This document shows, piece by piece, positions 44,711 through 56,735 of a stretch of 64,000 bases of DNA. The notes under the pieces are model-generated. The model made no database searches. It was not told the DNA's origin and saw only the letters and a program-made list of their open reading frames with translations. The translations under genes and the position numbers were made by a program. Every line of letters begins with the position of its first letter. Within the stretch, counting starts at the first letter, position 1. The DNA is from Topomyia yanbarensis (lineage: Eukaryota > Arthropoda > Insecta > Diptera > Culicidae), in NCBI RefSeq assembly GCF_030247195.1, contig NC_080670.1, positions 35,431,934 through 35,495,933 of the forward strand, written 5' to 3'.

Positions 44711-45270
44711 TTCCATACGTTAGTTATTAAAAATTAACTGCTGAAGGAGAAGGATGTCGCTGACCCCGTGCGTCTGAGCCCTAACTACAAAACGAAGCAA
44801 AATATCCGTTAACAAATAAGACATTAGCAGCGCCATTAAACCACTCAAAAGAATTAAATTTGAAAATCTTTGTCTATTATTTTTAATTTAATTTAAATTT
44901 GGGTGGAAAGGCGTAAACATATGCAAAAAACCGATTTAAAAGAACACCCGACCGAAGCTCATTCGTGATTGGTTCCCGCTAATTTTATGCACCGAACCAC
45001 AAATCTTGAACAAAAAGAATTGTGATTTCAGTCGGTTTCAGCAAGTCCGTCAATCTTGTCAGATGTCCGGAAACTATATGTCAACACTGGGAGAGAAGTC
45101 GATTATTAGGATTCGTCTCTGTGGATTAATTTGTGCAGCTTCGTGCTAGTAAGCCACCCGGTGAATGTTTTCTTTGGCAAACAAATTAGCCCTTATCAAC
45201 GCTATCAAAGCACTCAAAAGAACTAAATTTTAAAATCTTACAAAAAATCTTAGCTTTGTAAGCAGAAATG
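44711..45270. other. No gene; a short direct repeat
   Basis: About 50 bp around 44830-44880 ('cactcaaaagaattaaattt') recurs at 45195-45245. Otherwise featureless AT-rich sequence. Confidence 0.4.
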
Positions 45271-48200
45271 AAAATGTGCAAATTATTAAAATTTTTATAT
45301 ATGTGAAGGTGTGCGTCAAAAACGTAAACCAAACAAAAAGGCAGACCTCACACCGCGATAGCGCTGAGAATAAGAACCTAACGAAGATGCACTTCACGCG
45401 ACTCGTTATCTATCAGCATTTGAGTAGCCGATTCTCGCGCCGCATAAATCTAATTCAATTCAAATCAGTCAACCGTTTACGATCGATCGATGATGAACCG
45501 GCAACGGATGCAGACGCTCGTCTCATCCATAATTTATAGCGTTTTGATATATCATAAAAAAAATAATAAAAATCTTCAATCCCCATTCGGCATTGACGGC
45601 TTTTGGTGGTCGAGAGGCTGAGGCAAGGTTGAGAAGAGCAAAACAGCAAGCAAAAAAAGTATAAATCGTAGAGGACAGGGAATGAAATTGGTGGAAGTTA
45701 TAATGTAATAAATTCAAGATTCCAGGAGGTCCTTGCTGGGATACAACGCGCGAATCGCGCGACGAGAGATTTGCACGCAAGGCGGCTCTGTCAACACTTC
45801 TTTAGACGCACAATTGGAGCGACCGTGGTGCCAGATGGATGGTTGAAATTTCACACGTTGAAAAATGATAATTATTGAATTCGAAGCCTGCGTCTCATAG
45901 TGTGTCCTAATTCATTTGAAAAAGCTAAAGGTGAAATTTGATGGTCTCACCGGATCGTTCCGATTTGTTTTTCAGCCTAATCTACCTCATCTGATTGGTG
46001 TACTACATATGCCAAATACCTTCCGGATGGCACCACGGAATCGCCCCGGGAGGCCTTCCCAAGGGCTCAAAGCCACCAGACCACACGACCACTGTCCCGT
46101 TCAGGGTCCGATCGATGCCGCAATAAATCTCCATCCGTGTATTAGCAACGAGCAACAGTTTCATACGAGAGTTCCACCAGCAGCTCACCACTCACGGTAG
46201 ACATCGCGGTCCCGGAAAGTGACCGCGCGCCAACATTTTCACGGAACAATGCTCCACGGAATGGCAAACAGGAGAACGTGTGCAAAAAGAACACAATGGT
46301 GAAATCATATAAATATTAAAAATAAATAAATAATAAATAACTGCGCGAAAGACAATGCGCATCAATTCGGACCGTTTTTTCCTGTGTTCTTCTGCCTCTC
46401 CGACCCATCCCCCGCAATGCTCCCTGGCTTTTAGCAGCATCAGCAGCAGAAGAAGAGTGGCCACAGCACCGAAGGATAACTGCAGTACAGCAGCAGAAAA
46501 AGAACGAAACGGTTTCGATATTCCAGAGATGAATTTTTGATTCGACTCTCGCCCTGCTCCACCCCTTTTCGAACCTCGCCGAAGCAGCGAGCCAGCCCGC
46601 GAATTATGCATCAAAATTTATGATGCGAGTTTTTCATCGCCATACTCGCGCTCTCCTTTCTGCTCAAATCGATACATCTCATAATACATGTGTATAAATG
46701 GTGTATTGTTAATGCGAGCGATGTACGCGATGAGCGAAGTTAGCGCAGGGGGAAAAAACGCCGAGGAATCATCTTCGCAGATAACGGGCGAATATAGCAG
46801 ACTTCTTGTCGCATCTCCGCTGAACACCGGTGACTTAGGCTGGTTGGGAAAGGAGAGTGAGGGGGACTGGAATCCCTTCTCGTTGCTTTTTTCTCTCTAT
46901 CTCTCTCTACAATAGAAGGCAAAGGGGGACGGGATCAACACGAACGGGAAACACTATTACACACGTTTCGAAACGAGCTGAATCACACAAATTTTTCGCG
47001 CTGGTTTGCTTCCTTGGTCCTCTGGCCCGGCCCGGCCCGGATGACACCGTGGACGTCCCGTCCGTCCTTCGTAGTTGTGTTTGTTTTTGTTTTTCATATT
47101 CGCGCTTTTGTACATTCCAAACTCGTGCAGATACCGATCGCAGTCAATTTATCATAGAGCCTGCCTGCATGCCTGTCAGCCAAAACGGACCGGGAGAGTG
47201 TGCTTCTCCCGGGGACGAAAGGCCAACGAACATCGGCGCAATGTCAACGAAATTTATTCCTCGTTTACAGATTTTTGTGATGCGTTCGAGTGTTCGGGTG
47301 AGGGGTCTTACAACGGGCGTTTGACGCTTTTTGTGACGTTCCACAACTGTACTGTTTTTACACGTTTATTTCATTTGACTACATTTTTAATACATTACCG
47401 AGTTTCAGGTTTAGCCCCTCGTTCAATTTCGGAAGTGCCGGTGATATTGCGACCAATCTCTTTCTCGATTTTCCCCGAATCCCAAAGCCTTCCTTTTTCT
47501 GTCGGAGCTGGCTTTCGCAGCTCCAAATCATAAATTGACGAATTTGAAGTATTTGTTGGGACTGGAACTGTCCGTGCGGCGCACAGAACGCCATCCGCAG
47601 CGCTCGGTGGGGTCGTCGTGCAGTCACTGCAGTCCAGCAGCATAGCGAAGACAAAAAGGGGATCTCTCGAATTTATGAATTTTCCAAATGTACGATCCAT
47701 CAGATACCGGCTTGACGTTTCTGCAGTCCGTTCGGTTGCGGAGAAGAGAAAAATGTGATTCCGAGCTGTTACTTTTGACAGGTTCCAAATCGGGTAACTC
47801 TTTCTTGTTAGTCCGTGTCGTGTCGTGAAAAAATCTAATTCTTGTGTTTTGCTAATTTTTCATTCTCAAACGCGCTCGGATTCATCAAAACGGACAGATA
47901 AAATGCGGTTCTCGGTTTATTAACCCTCTAATGGCACTCAATCGCTTAACTAAAGAAACCGCTAGTAGCGTTACCGGAAAAGCTAAAAATCAATGCCAGC
48001 ACCCCTAATGGAGACCAATTTCTTTCCGAACTAGGTCAAACACGCACACGCGAAAAGCGTGTGCAGACCGATCCAGCAGTGCTACACATTACAGATATAT
48101 ATTACATAATTTAGTATAATTTATGATAATTGAATACCGAAAGTCGGGACCAGTACTACCCCCACCACCACCAGGGAGCGCCAAACAAAAGTCAAAGTGA

Positions 48201-48900
48201 TACTATTTTACGACTTTCTCCGGCTCCGACCGTGGCCCAGGAGAAACCCCTGCTCTCGTGCATTTGGGAAAAATTTCGGAAAACAACGAAACAACCACCG
48301 CCTGCTGATGATAATTATTACAACCGCCAAGTACCATTCCATTGCATTTGCGTCGTCATGTTCTGCCTGTTGTGTGTGTTCCATCGAGCAACTAGTATAT
48401 GGTAATTACGGTTTGGTGAGGTTGTTTTTTGTTTTGTTCAAGAGCCGGGGTCCTCGTAGCCGCCGAAAGGTTGGGTAGGTAGGCTCATGCTACGGAACAT
48501 CACCATTCCGCCACCTTGGTATCGTAGGTAGGCACCCGAATATTTAGTCGAAATTATTGAACCGAAACCGAAAATATGTTTAATTTTTAGCAGGTTGCCA
48601 CTTCGCCGGTAAGATGAATCGCTTGGAAGTTATTAAACGGGGTTGTTCCAGTGCAGGGGTACGTTTGAGGGAATGATTTAAATTCTTTGAAAGATTGACT
48701 AAGACAAGCGGAAGGGCAAAATGCGAGTTACATAGTCACATATTCATAGCACGGTGTGAAAATCTTGCATGATGCTAGTGCAATTTCTGCATTAAAATTG
48801 TCACTTACACGTACCGATTATAAATTATTTCCTCAGCTCAAAATCTAAAAATATATGCGTGATTTAACTAAATAACACTCGTCCGTGTATAAAGAAATAT
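45271..48900. other. Low-repeat region without a supported gene
   Basis: 3.6 kb of GC-balanced, unique-looking sequence. Overlapping ORFs on both strands (46192-46614, 46857-47324, 47075-47533, 47379-47700) have no recognised motif and no convincing splice context. An AATAAATAA-rich patch lies at 46316-46342, and 'cccggcccggcccgg' at 47025-47039. It is a candidate for host regulatory DNA or untranslated exons. Confidence 0.35.
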
Positions 48901-48904
48901 CTTG

Positions 48905-49310
48905 TCTACGTACCCACCCGGGAAGTAGAGATTGATGGCGTAGTCTCCAACAGGGGCCATAATTGCGAACCTTTGCTTCGGTCAGTAAACTTTGATCTTT
49001 TGAACGGGACTAGTTGTACCGCGGAGCACGAACTGCCATTGTTGCAAAGAATTGGGCCTACAGCTACCTGTGGAAAATGCGGAGAGAATCATGAAAAGTC
49101 TTCCTACTGTGGGAAGACCCCGCATGATCTCCTGACATATCCCGCACATAAATCTTTAAAGGAACGCTCAGAGAAGAAATGCTAAAGAGGGCTACGCCAC
49201 CTGCAACGACTGATCCTACACTACTTTCTTCACTAAAAAGCAAGAGTCTGACCATCCCATTGTGGGAACATCTTCTAATTCCCTTGAAGGATGCTGTCAT
49301 AAAACCGAAG
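48905..49310 (+). pseudogene. I-clade retrotransposon ORF1 (gag) fragment
   Basis: Translation reads 'VPTREVEIDGVVSNRGHNCE' and then 'ATCGKCGENHEKSSYCGKTP' (about 49055-49115), a C-x-x-C-x4-H-x4-C zinc knuckle typical of I-clade ORF1, followed by stops. Only the C-terminal part survives. It lies 0.6-1.3 kb upstream of an ORF2 tail in the same orientation, so both may come from one internally deleted element. Confidence 0.65.
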
Positions 49311-49869
49311 TAAGTGGTTCCTGGTCTCGGAAATCTTAGAAATTAGCAGGAATTTCCACATGAGACATAAAATAGCCCAAGTGTCCCTACATTTCAGTCC
49401 CTACATTTCCTCCAGATTTTACACAATGCATTTGCACTGCGATTAAAGGTTAGATGAAGTGAGTATTCGACGCAAACAACCGTGAACAGTCTCCTACTCG
49501 ACGACGAAGGGAACGTCGGATCGCCCGGTCTTTTCCGAATATACGCGATGCTCGGAACGCAAATGAAAAACTAGATGAAAGCTCAAAAACGCGCTTATTG
49601 GCACCGGTCTGTCGACGGATTAACGAGAGAAACAATGTTTCGTCTGGTAGATTTTGTATTCGATTCAAGCTTTGATCAGAATAAATGGAACCAAGAATGC
49701 TTCTTTTTTCTGCGACAGCAGTATTCCATGTAGATTCAAATTCCGACAAGTGATGTTTCGCGATGAATTGATAATACGTAATGATTGTTCTTTAAACACA
49801 CACACATTTATCTGACAGCAAAAATGTTCGCGCTAAGCATAGTCGTGCGCATATCACCGAAACGTTCGT

Positions 49870-50640
49870 CAGATGATGACAGCCATGCGTCGCTTCTATG
49901 CTAATTATTATGACAGTAGTGGTGATGGCAATCATAAAAGAGGCTGTGTTGTATAGTCTCCCCACAAAACCGAAGGTTTTATATGCAACTATCAACGACT
50001 ATGCCCACATCGTTACAGTTCCAAGGAGGCTCTCCGTTCGATGGAGCATGGAAAGCACTCCTTGTATTTCCTGGGGAAAGCATGGAAGTTCCTGAGTACT
50101 TTATCTGTAATAGTAGATAGCCTTAGTTTGAATTCATTCGCATTGCTCCATTCCAGGTAATGAGAAGGCGGACACTTAGACTAGAATGGTAATGGGAAGG
50201 CGGACACTTTTGGCATTAGAAGGTGATATGTCTGAAAGATCGCGTAGTTTCAACGAGTATTTCAGTATTCAGTATTTCAGAAAATTGGCAAATTTCGTGG
50301 AGCGTTCGAAGTTCAGGAATCCCAAAGGTATCAACAAACCTTGGTCCACGAGGATGGATGAGGATCGTGACATTATTCGGGCGATATCTCGGGTCATGTA
50401 CGTCGAATTCCCATTTCCTGCGTATAGGTGTCACGGAGAGCGATTTCTGCGCATGTGGTGACGATTATCGCGACATTAAACATGTTGTCTGGTCGTGCGC
50501 TTAGTGTTCTAACGCCCGATCTCTGTTAAACGAATCCCTTCGGCCTCGTTTCAGTCCGAGATGTGCTGGCAATCCTTGTTCTCTCTTGTATATCTCTTTT
50601 ATATATATTTTTAAAAACGATAAATATCCAAATTTAGTTA
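49870..50640 (+). pseudogene. I/LOA-like retrotransposon ORF2 C-terminal remnant
   Basis: The plus frame 50223-50504 gives 'NWQISWSVRSSGIPKVSTNL' and then 'FLRIGVTESDFCACGDDYRD' with 'IKHVVWSCA'. This aligns with the last ~130 residues of the LINE at 62174-64000 (SWQTSWSNGELGRW..., LRRIGLAENSLCACDEGYHD). The preceding RNase H part (49900-50200) is degraded, with a direct duplication of 'aatgagaaggcggacact' near 50158-50206. Multiple stops make it inactive. Confidence 0.7.
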
Positions 50641-51190
50641 TCTCTTATTTTTTGGTTAATATGCTAACAACTGCCTGGAAATCTGGTCCCAAAAGAGTTC
50701 CCAGCGGATCCAGGGAGGCTAGTCGGCGATTTGTGGTGTATTCATATTGTCCGAAAAGTGATCGTCCGTTTGCCAAAAAGCCGCAAGTTTAATTGCTTCT
50801 TTTCGCTGTCATTGATACGGTCTCTGCTACACTGATGTTGGAATCAGTCCCCTCTTGTGTATGTCTTTTACACTCCTTACAAAAAACATTCTTGTTTCAA
50901 TTGTTAATCATAGTTGTTGGTTAATAATTACGAATCCTATATCTAGTCAATAATATTTCTTACTGTATTCTTTAGTCTGAATATAATTGCATTAATAATT
51001 TTGTATATCGATCTGAATTCCTTGTTTTAAGATGTAGATGTGTCAAAATGTATTCCCCTCATTACTAATAACAAAAATCTAATGTCTAGCAAATCCTAAT
51101 TATTATCCCATATGTATTTCAAAAATTAAATTTGTACAACAAAGAAATTCAGGTTTTGTTTTGTTCCAAACTTTCGAGTGAGTTATTTTC
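50641..51190. other. No gene recognised
   Basis: AT-rich sequence, probably further decayed repeat. No ORF of interest. Confidence 0.35.
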
Positions 51191-51236
51191 ATGTGAGTAG
51201 TACTACCAATACTACCCAGGTGATCCGCCGGCCCTG
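51191..51236. mobile_element. hAT MITE terminus (same family as 51302-51599)
   Basis: The reverse complement reads CAGGGCCGGCGGATCACCTG and then 'ggtagtattggtagtact', matching the left end of the adjacent MITE in opposite orientation. The other end of this copy was not found, so it is a partial copy 65 bp from its neighbour. Confidence 0.65.
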
Positions 51237-51301
51237 TGAGCAAACTATTTTCTATGCTTGTTTTAGTGTTCATTTAACCTACTAGGGAACTAATCCACAA
51301 A

Positions 51302-51599
51302 CAGGGCCGGCGGAAAGCGTGGGTAGTATGGGTAGTACTACCCACTCGAAAATAACCGAATGGGTAATTACCCACTCAAAATTTTGAACCATTTCAAAAA
51401 ATTTAGATGTGCAACGCATGTATCTCGCACTACACACATTTGAAAACATCGATGTACCACAATTCCATTTGCATAAACGAACGTGATTTAATGTGAATGT
51501 AATGTAAGCGTGTGCATTGCGAAAAGGGAAAAATCCTTACTAATGGACCCCTCACCCTATGCTTTCTACCCACTCGGGCGTAAAGTTTCGCCGCCCCTG
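51302..51599. mobile_element. 298-bp hAT-type MITE with 8-bp target duplication
   Basis: The ends are CAGGGCCGGCGGAAAGC and the reverse complement of CAGGGGCGGCGAAAC, flanked by the identical TCCACAAA at 51294-51301 and 51600-51607. Flanking DNA ('gagcaaact', 'gaactaatccac', 'acgcatggtcttgtctgagt') recurs without the insert at 54293-54410, an empty-site paralogue. It is non-coding, with a subterminal 'gggtagtatgggtagtacta' repeat. Confidence 0.9.
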
Positions 51600-51607
51600 T
51601 CCACAAA

Positions 51608-52157
51608 CCATAAAGTGTGCATGGAGAGAACGCATGGTCTTGTCTGAGTGGAATGATGACTCTTTGTATTGAGTAATTTCGTATACTTTTGAGTAGAATA
51701 TACACTTTATTATTAATTTCCATGTAAACCGTATTTCAAAATTTGCATAATACATAATATTATAGCTTGATTTATGTGTTAAAAAGCGACAAAGCCAGGA
51801 GTCCCTTCTTTATTTCTTGCATCTTCTGCATTGTCTGGTTTTCTCACATTGTTGTTTTAAATAAACAAATTCGTTTTTCCTTCTTCACGACAAAAACAGG
51901 ACTCTCTATACTTAATTTCCTGCATCTTGTAGACTTTTTAATGTTTTGTACTAAATTGGTAATCAAAAATTAATAAATAATTTAGTAAATTAAAAATTAA
52001 GTTTTCAGTACAGTTAATGCTTATTTTATACTGCTCCAAAATTTTCATATGCTTGTCGCGAAAACAATCGATATTTTTTATTTGTAGCCAAAGTTTGTTT
52101 TTCACTGTTTTCTTCAAAATTTTGTGTTGCCTTTCCATTTGCTAATTTGTCTTCTGT
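51608..52157. other. AT-rich, no gene recognised
   Basis: Short ORFs only. It is part of the repeat family that continues the flank of the MITE at least to about 51660. Confidence 0.4.
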
Positions 52158-52176
52158 AAAAATAATATTTGAATTA

Positions 52177-52724
52177 TGACGGCGCCGGTGGTCTAGTGGT
52201 AAGCGTGACCGCCAATCATTCCAGTTGGCCTGGGCTCAATTCCAGCCGAGGTCGTTGAAATTTTTCTGAGGTGAAAAAATCTGTGGTCACGTCTTTCATT
52301 GGAAGGGAAGTAAAGCCGTTGGTCCCCGGTCCATGAAATTGGTGGATCGATATCTCTAGTCCAGGTAGTTGGAATCATCTCTCTGACGTCGGTAAAGAAG
52401 AAGTAGATCCAACTTCTATACTCTTACTAACAAAAATATCCTCTTCCCGTGATACTTGTGGAGTGCGCAGTAGTATATACGGCCTCTAGCAAAAGCAAGA
52501 ATCGGACTAACCATTCCTTCCCTTTCCTTCCGCGATCTACGTTCGGGCCTGGCCGGCGCCGGTATTGATCAAAAACACTTTAGGATTACCAGGAGTTGCA
52601 CATTGAAATATGTTTCGCTACTCCCAAGCATAATTATCTACTGATTCCCTGTGCAACTTCAGCTAGTCCCGATCGATAACGGAGTAGCAGCCAGGGGTGG
52701 TCGCACAAGCTCAAGTTCAAGCTC
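52177..52724 (+). mobile_element. tRNA-derived SINE, 548 bp, with 19-bp target duplication
   Basis: The head has an A-box 'tggtctagtggt' (52189-52200) and a B-box 'gggctcaattcc' (52232-52243). The body includes 'gcgatctacgttcgggcctgg' and 'ggagttgcacattgaaat'. The 3' end is a short 'caagctcaagttcaagctc' tail. Identical 19-bp direct repeats flank it at 52158-52176 and 52725-52743, showing target-primed insertion. A B-box-driven RNA polymerase III transcript with a partner LINE's machinery is the known mode for such elements. Confidence 0.85.
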
Positions 52725-52854
52725 AAAAATAATATTTGAATTAAGTGTAATGCTAACCACTGTTTCGTTTTTCTCTATGACTCTTCAAGTGGTCAGGCTC
52801 CCAAAGACTCCTAGAATCTTGAATCGCGCGCGAACTCGAGCACAATCCCGAATC

Positions 52855-53130
52855 ACTGTATTTACTAACAAGCTACCTTCTCCCGTGTCACGGAGTGCCC
52901 AGTAATATATACGACCTCTTGCAAAAGCAAGCGTCGGACTAACATTCCTTTCCTTTCCTGCTGCGATCTACGTTCGGGTCTGGTTTACTAGGAGCTGTAC
53001 ATTGAATGATGATTTGTTACTCCCAGGCATTACTATCTATTGATTCTCCTGTGCAATTTCAGCTAGTCCCGATCAACAAAACGGATTAGCAGCCAGGAGT
53101 GTTCGCATGAACTGAAGCTTAAGCTCAGAT
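52855..53130 (+). mobile_element. Second, 5'-truncated copy of the same SINE
   Basis: It matches 52420-52724 from 'actaacaa..taccttctcc' through 'gcgatctacgttcgggtctgg', 'tgtgcaatttcagctagtcc' and a tail 'gaagcttaagctca'. It lacks the tRNA head and about 55 bp around the middle. About 85% identity by eye. Confidence 0.8.
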
Positions 53131-53519
53131 TCCGACACTAACTTGATGCCAGGATTCAGCTAGCGCCGGATTGAGTCTAGCTCCAAAAACGAAGACACCA
53201 ATCTCCCAGTCAAGCGTGGTGTTTCGCGAGAAAAGAAGTTTTGTCAAGCTGGTAAGAACTGTATGACAGTTGCTGTGTTAAGCGTTTCTCTGACACAGTG
53301 GACGTTTGGTTTTTCGCGAATCGCGGGATCCAAATACTGAATGTAGGAAATTGCCCAACATTTGCACGAGCAGACCGAGAAGAGGTGTTAGAGGTAACTT
53401 TCTGCTCTGACGGTATTACGTATGAGCTGGCGAACTGTCTCCTTCCAAACGAGCTCGAACGGTCGTTATCTGATTATACGTACATCGTCTTTGATCATTG
53501 AAACGTTTTGCTGGAATAT
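53131..53519. other. Foldback-family fragment, then no feature
   Basis: 'gattccgacactaacttgat' to 'agcgccggattgag' (about 53128-53175) is one arm of the 7872-8059 foldback family. The rest, including the short ORF at 53298-53501, is unassigned. Confidence 0.5.
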
Positions 53520-54013
53520 CTTTTAAATATCACAAGTACTCAAGATAGATCGTAAATCGTATACTAGGAATCATGAACTATTTCACGAGCATGAATAGGT
53601 TGTCGTGAATATTATACTAGGAATTATGAGCCAGTTGACGTTTCCACGAATAAAATGTTGTAGATTATTCCACGAGTAGGATCAATGAGTTGTGACTAAT
53701 TTACTAGGAATCATACGTATACATGAATAATTTTTTCCGATTTTGTAAACTATTTCACGAGCACGAATGGTCAGTCGTGAAGATTAGGCTAGAAGTCATG
53801 AACTAGTTCACGAATACATGAGAATTATTGACTTTTGGATGGTCAGTTGTGACGAATATACTAGGAACCATGAACCAGTTCACGTATACATCAAGAATAT
53901 TTCTCGATTTTGTGAACTCTCGAGCACTGATGTTGGATCGTGACTAATATATTTGGAATAACAAACTAGTTCACGATGAGTTCATGAAAAATATTATGAG
54001 TTTCGTGAAATGG
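53520..54013. mobile_element. TIR-family element segment with ~85-bp tandem units
   Basis: About five diverged units begin 'ctaggaatcatgaactagtt' and end 'cacgagcacgaatggtc.gtc.tgac'. It is the same family as 35125-37047. It is interrupted at 54013 and appears to resume at 55546 and again at 60661. Confidence 0.75.
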
Positions 54014-55545
54014 GCGGTGGTCAACTATTTTCGTCCGCGTCCCTTATCACCAATTTTTATACAGTGATTCATCAGCAGTGCTATCTTTGAAAATGAACCA
54101 CCTTGGTTATGCAACTAATTTTTTCCGATCTTTTTGTTTAAATGCAAAAAATTAAGCAATCTTCATTTCGTTATATTCTGAATTGCACATATTTTGTCGT
54201 ATGTAATTTTAAATATACTTTCATTTGATGGCATTGCAAGGGAACACGTATCCGCCGGTTGATGCCAATCGAGCTGACATTTCTTTAGACTGAGCAAACT
54301 AATTTATTTGTTTGTTTAGTTCTTTTTTTGACCAACTAGGAAACGAATCCACTGGGTCTTTATTGCGTGTGGGAAATACGCATGGTCTTGTCTGAGTGAA
54401 TGACTTTTGAATTATGTATGAGGGTGGAGAATTGACAATTCGCAAGATCAATTCAAATCCAATTACCAATTTGCGGCAATCATTTCAGCACGAGGAACAA
54501 ATGTTTTTTCGGTCATATTTAATGCTTTACTTTTAGTCCATCAACTCATCAGTAAATTATACTGAGCTAAGAATTAGTACGTACTATTTGGGGTGTTTGA
54601 TTCGTGCATGATGTTAATATCGTTTAGGAACGCAGCATTTATATTTTTTCTGTTTCGCGTTTTCATTGTAATATCGGAACGTTTACTCGAACGAGGTGGA
54701 AAATTTTAAGTTACGGGATCTCAATATGCTTGTGATTATACCAATAAGGACAATTTATAAATTCTGCCACGCTATTAGGAGGAAGAGATATGACTAATTG
54801 TGACATAAATGGGAAGAGATCACGTCATGTGCTTTGACGCAATCGGCCGTTTCACGCACGATTGCGCCATGTATATAGGAAATTCCATAGAACATGAACA
54901 CTTACGAGTAGCGGCATAAAAGTGCTACTACAAAACTAAAAGAATTTGATTCGTATTAGACCAAGGGGAAAATAACGTGGTAATATGACAGAGTGTTAGT
55001 TAGTAGTGGGTAATCTTTGCGTGACATAATTTATTAATGTTCCACCATACCACTTTTAAACTCATCGTTTACGGTCCATTTTACATTGTCGACAACACTC
55101 CCGACAGCCGGCTGTTCGGAGTTCAAGTTGTTTTCGATGAAACAATCGATAAACGATTAGCCAGAGTTTAAACGCCTAGAAGATTTACGTATCCCACAGT
55201 CAATAAACTATTCAAACATGCACGAAAATATACTCTCAGTCGCATCGCTTGCTTGAAGCGAATCCTGACTAAAAACCCACCCACCGTGGTACTTATGGGC
55301 GTGTCACTGAGTCGGGCCCTTCCGTTAAGTAAGTACCACATTAACACTTTCTTTCTCATCTCAAGTTACGGTAAAGTCGGTCGTGGCCCGCAATGGTGGC
55401 TCTTAGGCGAAACTCTCGCTTGGACTGGATCAATTGTTATTTCCAAACAATGCTCCTCAAGTAGTCTGGCTGGAAATGAGAGTCATCAGTCTGCAATTTA
55501 CGAAGTATACCGTGCTTACGCAACGCAACGCAATATTACGAGTTG
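54014..55545. mobile_element. 1.53-kb insertion of unknown type flanked by a 10-bp direct repeat
   Basis: CGTGAAATGG occurs at 54004-54013 and again at 55546-55555, and the TIR-family sequence is collinear across it. The insert has no TIRs, poly(A) tail or recognised coding motif. It includes the empty-site relative of the hAT MITE target (54293-54410). The 110-codon frame at 55253-55585 is unassigned. Confidence 0.45.
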
Positions 55546-55751
55546 CGTGAAATGGTTCATGAGAAACTATTGTTTGATTTTGTGAACTATTTCACAACTA
55601 CGTAAACCAGATCATGTTCAAGATGTAATAAATCATGAATCAGTTCATGTCGTATAGTCGAACTCTGAATAATGTTCCCAAATCTACGAATAAAATCACG
55701 GTGGACCAAAGGTGGACGTTTTATGATTAATGTTCATAAAGTCGTTCTCCC
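55546..55751. mobile_element. TIR-family element, middle segment
   Basis: It resumes the family sequence ('gattttgtgaactatttcac', 'ttttatgattaatgttcata') before the next insertion. Confidence 0.7.
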
Positions 55752-55949
55752 TCGGCATGATACTGTACCTTGATGTGGTCCGGGGGCTTTTCCACCAAAG
55801 CAGTATTACAGTGATGATATCACATAAACTTGGGATACGATTATTTTCTTTTTAGTTAAGCTACATTGTGATCAATTTTAGTACTTAACTTGGCGACCTT
55901 TATTATCCACTGCCATGGTCAAATAATATACAATGTGGGTTTAGGGCCC

Positions 55950-56735
55950 AATTCTCTCTGCAGGCACCTCATTCCAAACGTACAAACGTGGCCTACGCGA
56001 TAACACGAACCTGGTCACAAATACGAACGCCCGCGATCTCGCCAATATTCAAACACCCCGATTGATTGGGTGAGCGTTGGAACCTAAGAACCTAAGCTCG
56101 CGTAATCATGAATCGGTCACGTCCGGAAGTCTCCGCCCTTGATCATAGCAGCCCAAATTCATGCCTTTAGTTGGACCAATAGAAATAAAAACTAGACAAG
56201 ACGTCCACGTGCGATCGTTGAAGAATACGCGAACATGCGAATGGCCACACGCTTATAAAAATAATGTGTCCACGCGAAGTTACATACTAGCACACGCGAC
56301 AAAAACGTCCACATACAAACGCTCGAGTCCTTCGCGATCATCCACGCACGACCACACACGATCTCGTAAAAAGTATAACACCCTGGTGACTAAGTGAATG
56401 GTTTAGCACTTATAAATTAACAATCCCGGTCTCGAGAGTGAACCTCCAAATGCCCGTGTTCGCGCGAATCGAATGCAAAGTCACATACACGCGACAAACA
56501 AATATAAAAATGCTTAAGCCCTTCGCGACCATCCACGCAACCTATACTCGCGCTCTTCCAGACATTATAACATCCCGGTGATAATATGAACGTCTCGGCA
56601 TTTGTAATCACTCAAACGCAGTCTCAAGCGTGAACCTACAGTCCCCCGCACTCGCGCATTCATGAATCGTTCGCGTCCGGAAGTCTCTATCCTCGATTCC
56701 AGAAGTCTAGGTCCATGCCTTAATTAAATCAATTA
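55950..56735. repeat. CpG-rich degenerate tandem units, first block
   Basis: Two units, about 55960-56400 and 56400-56735, carry the ordered motifs 'cgcgataacacgaacctgg', 'gatcatgaatcggtcacgtc', 'catgcctt.agttggacca', 'cacgcgacaaa..cgtccac', 'cgagtccttcgcgatcatcc' and 'aacaccctggtgactaagtg'. There is no ORF. CG is unusually frequent compared with surrounding AT-rich DNA. Confidence 0.75.

Noticed and set aside
46192..47700. Cluster of ORFs at 46-47.7 kb as a host gene
   Set aside because: Frames overlap on both strands, have no motif and no convincing splice chain. Possibly regulatory or UTR sequence only.
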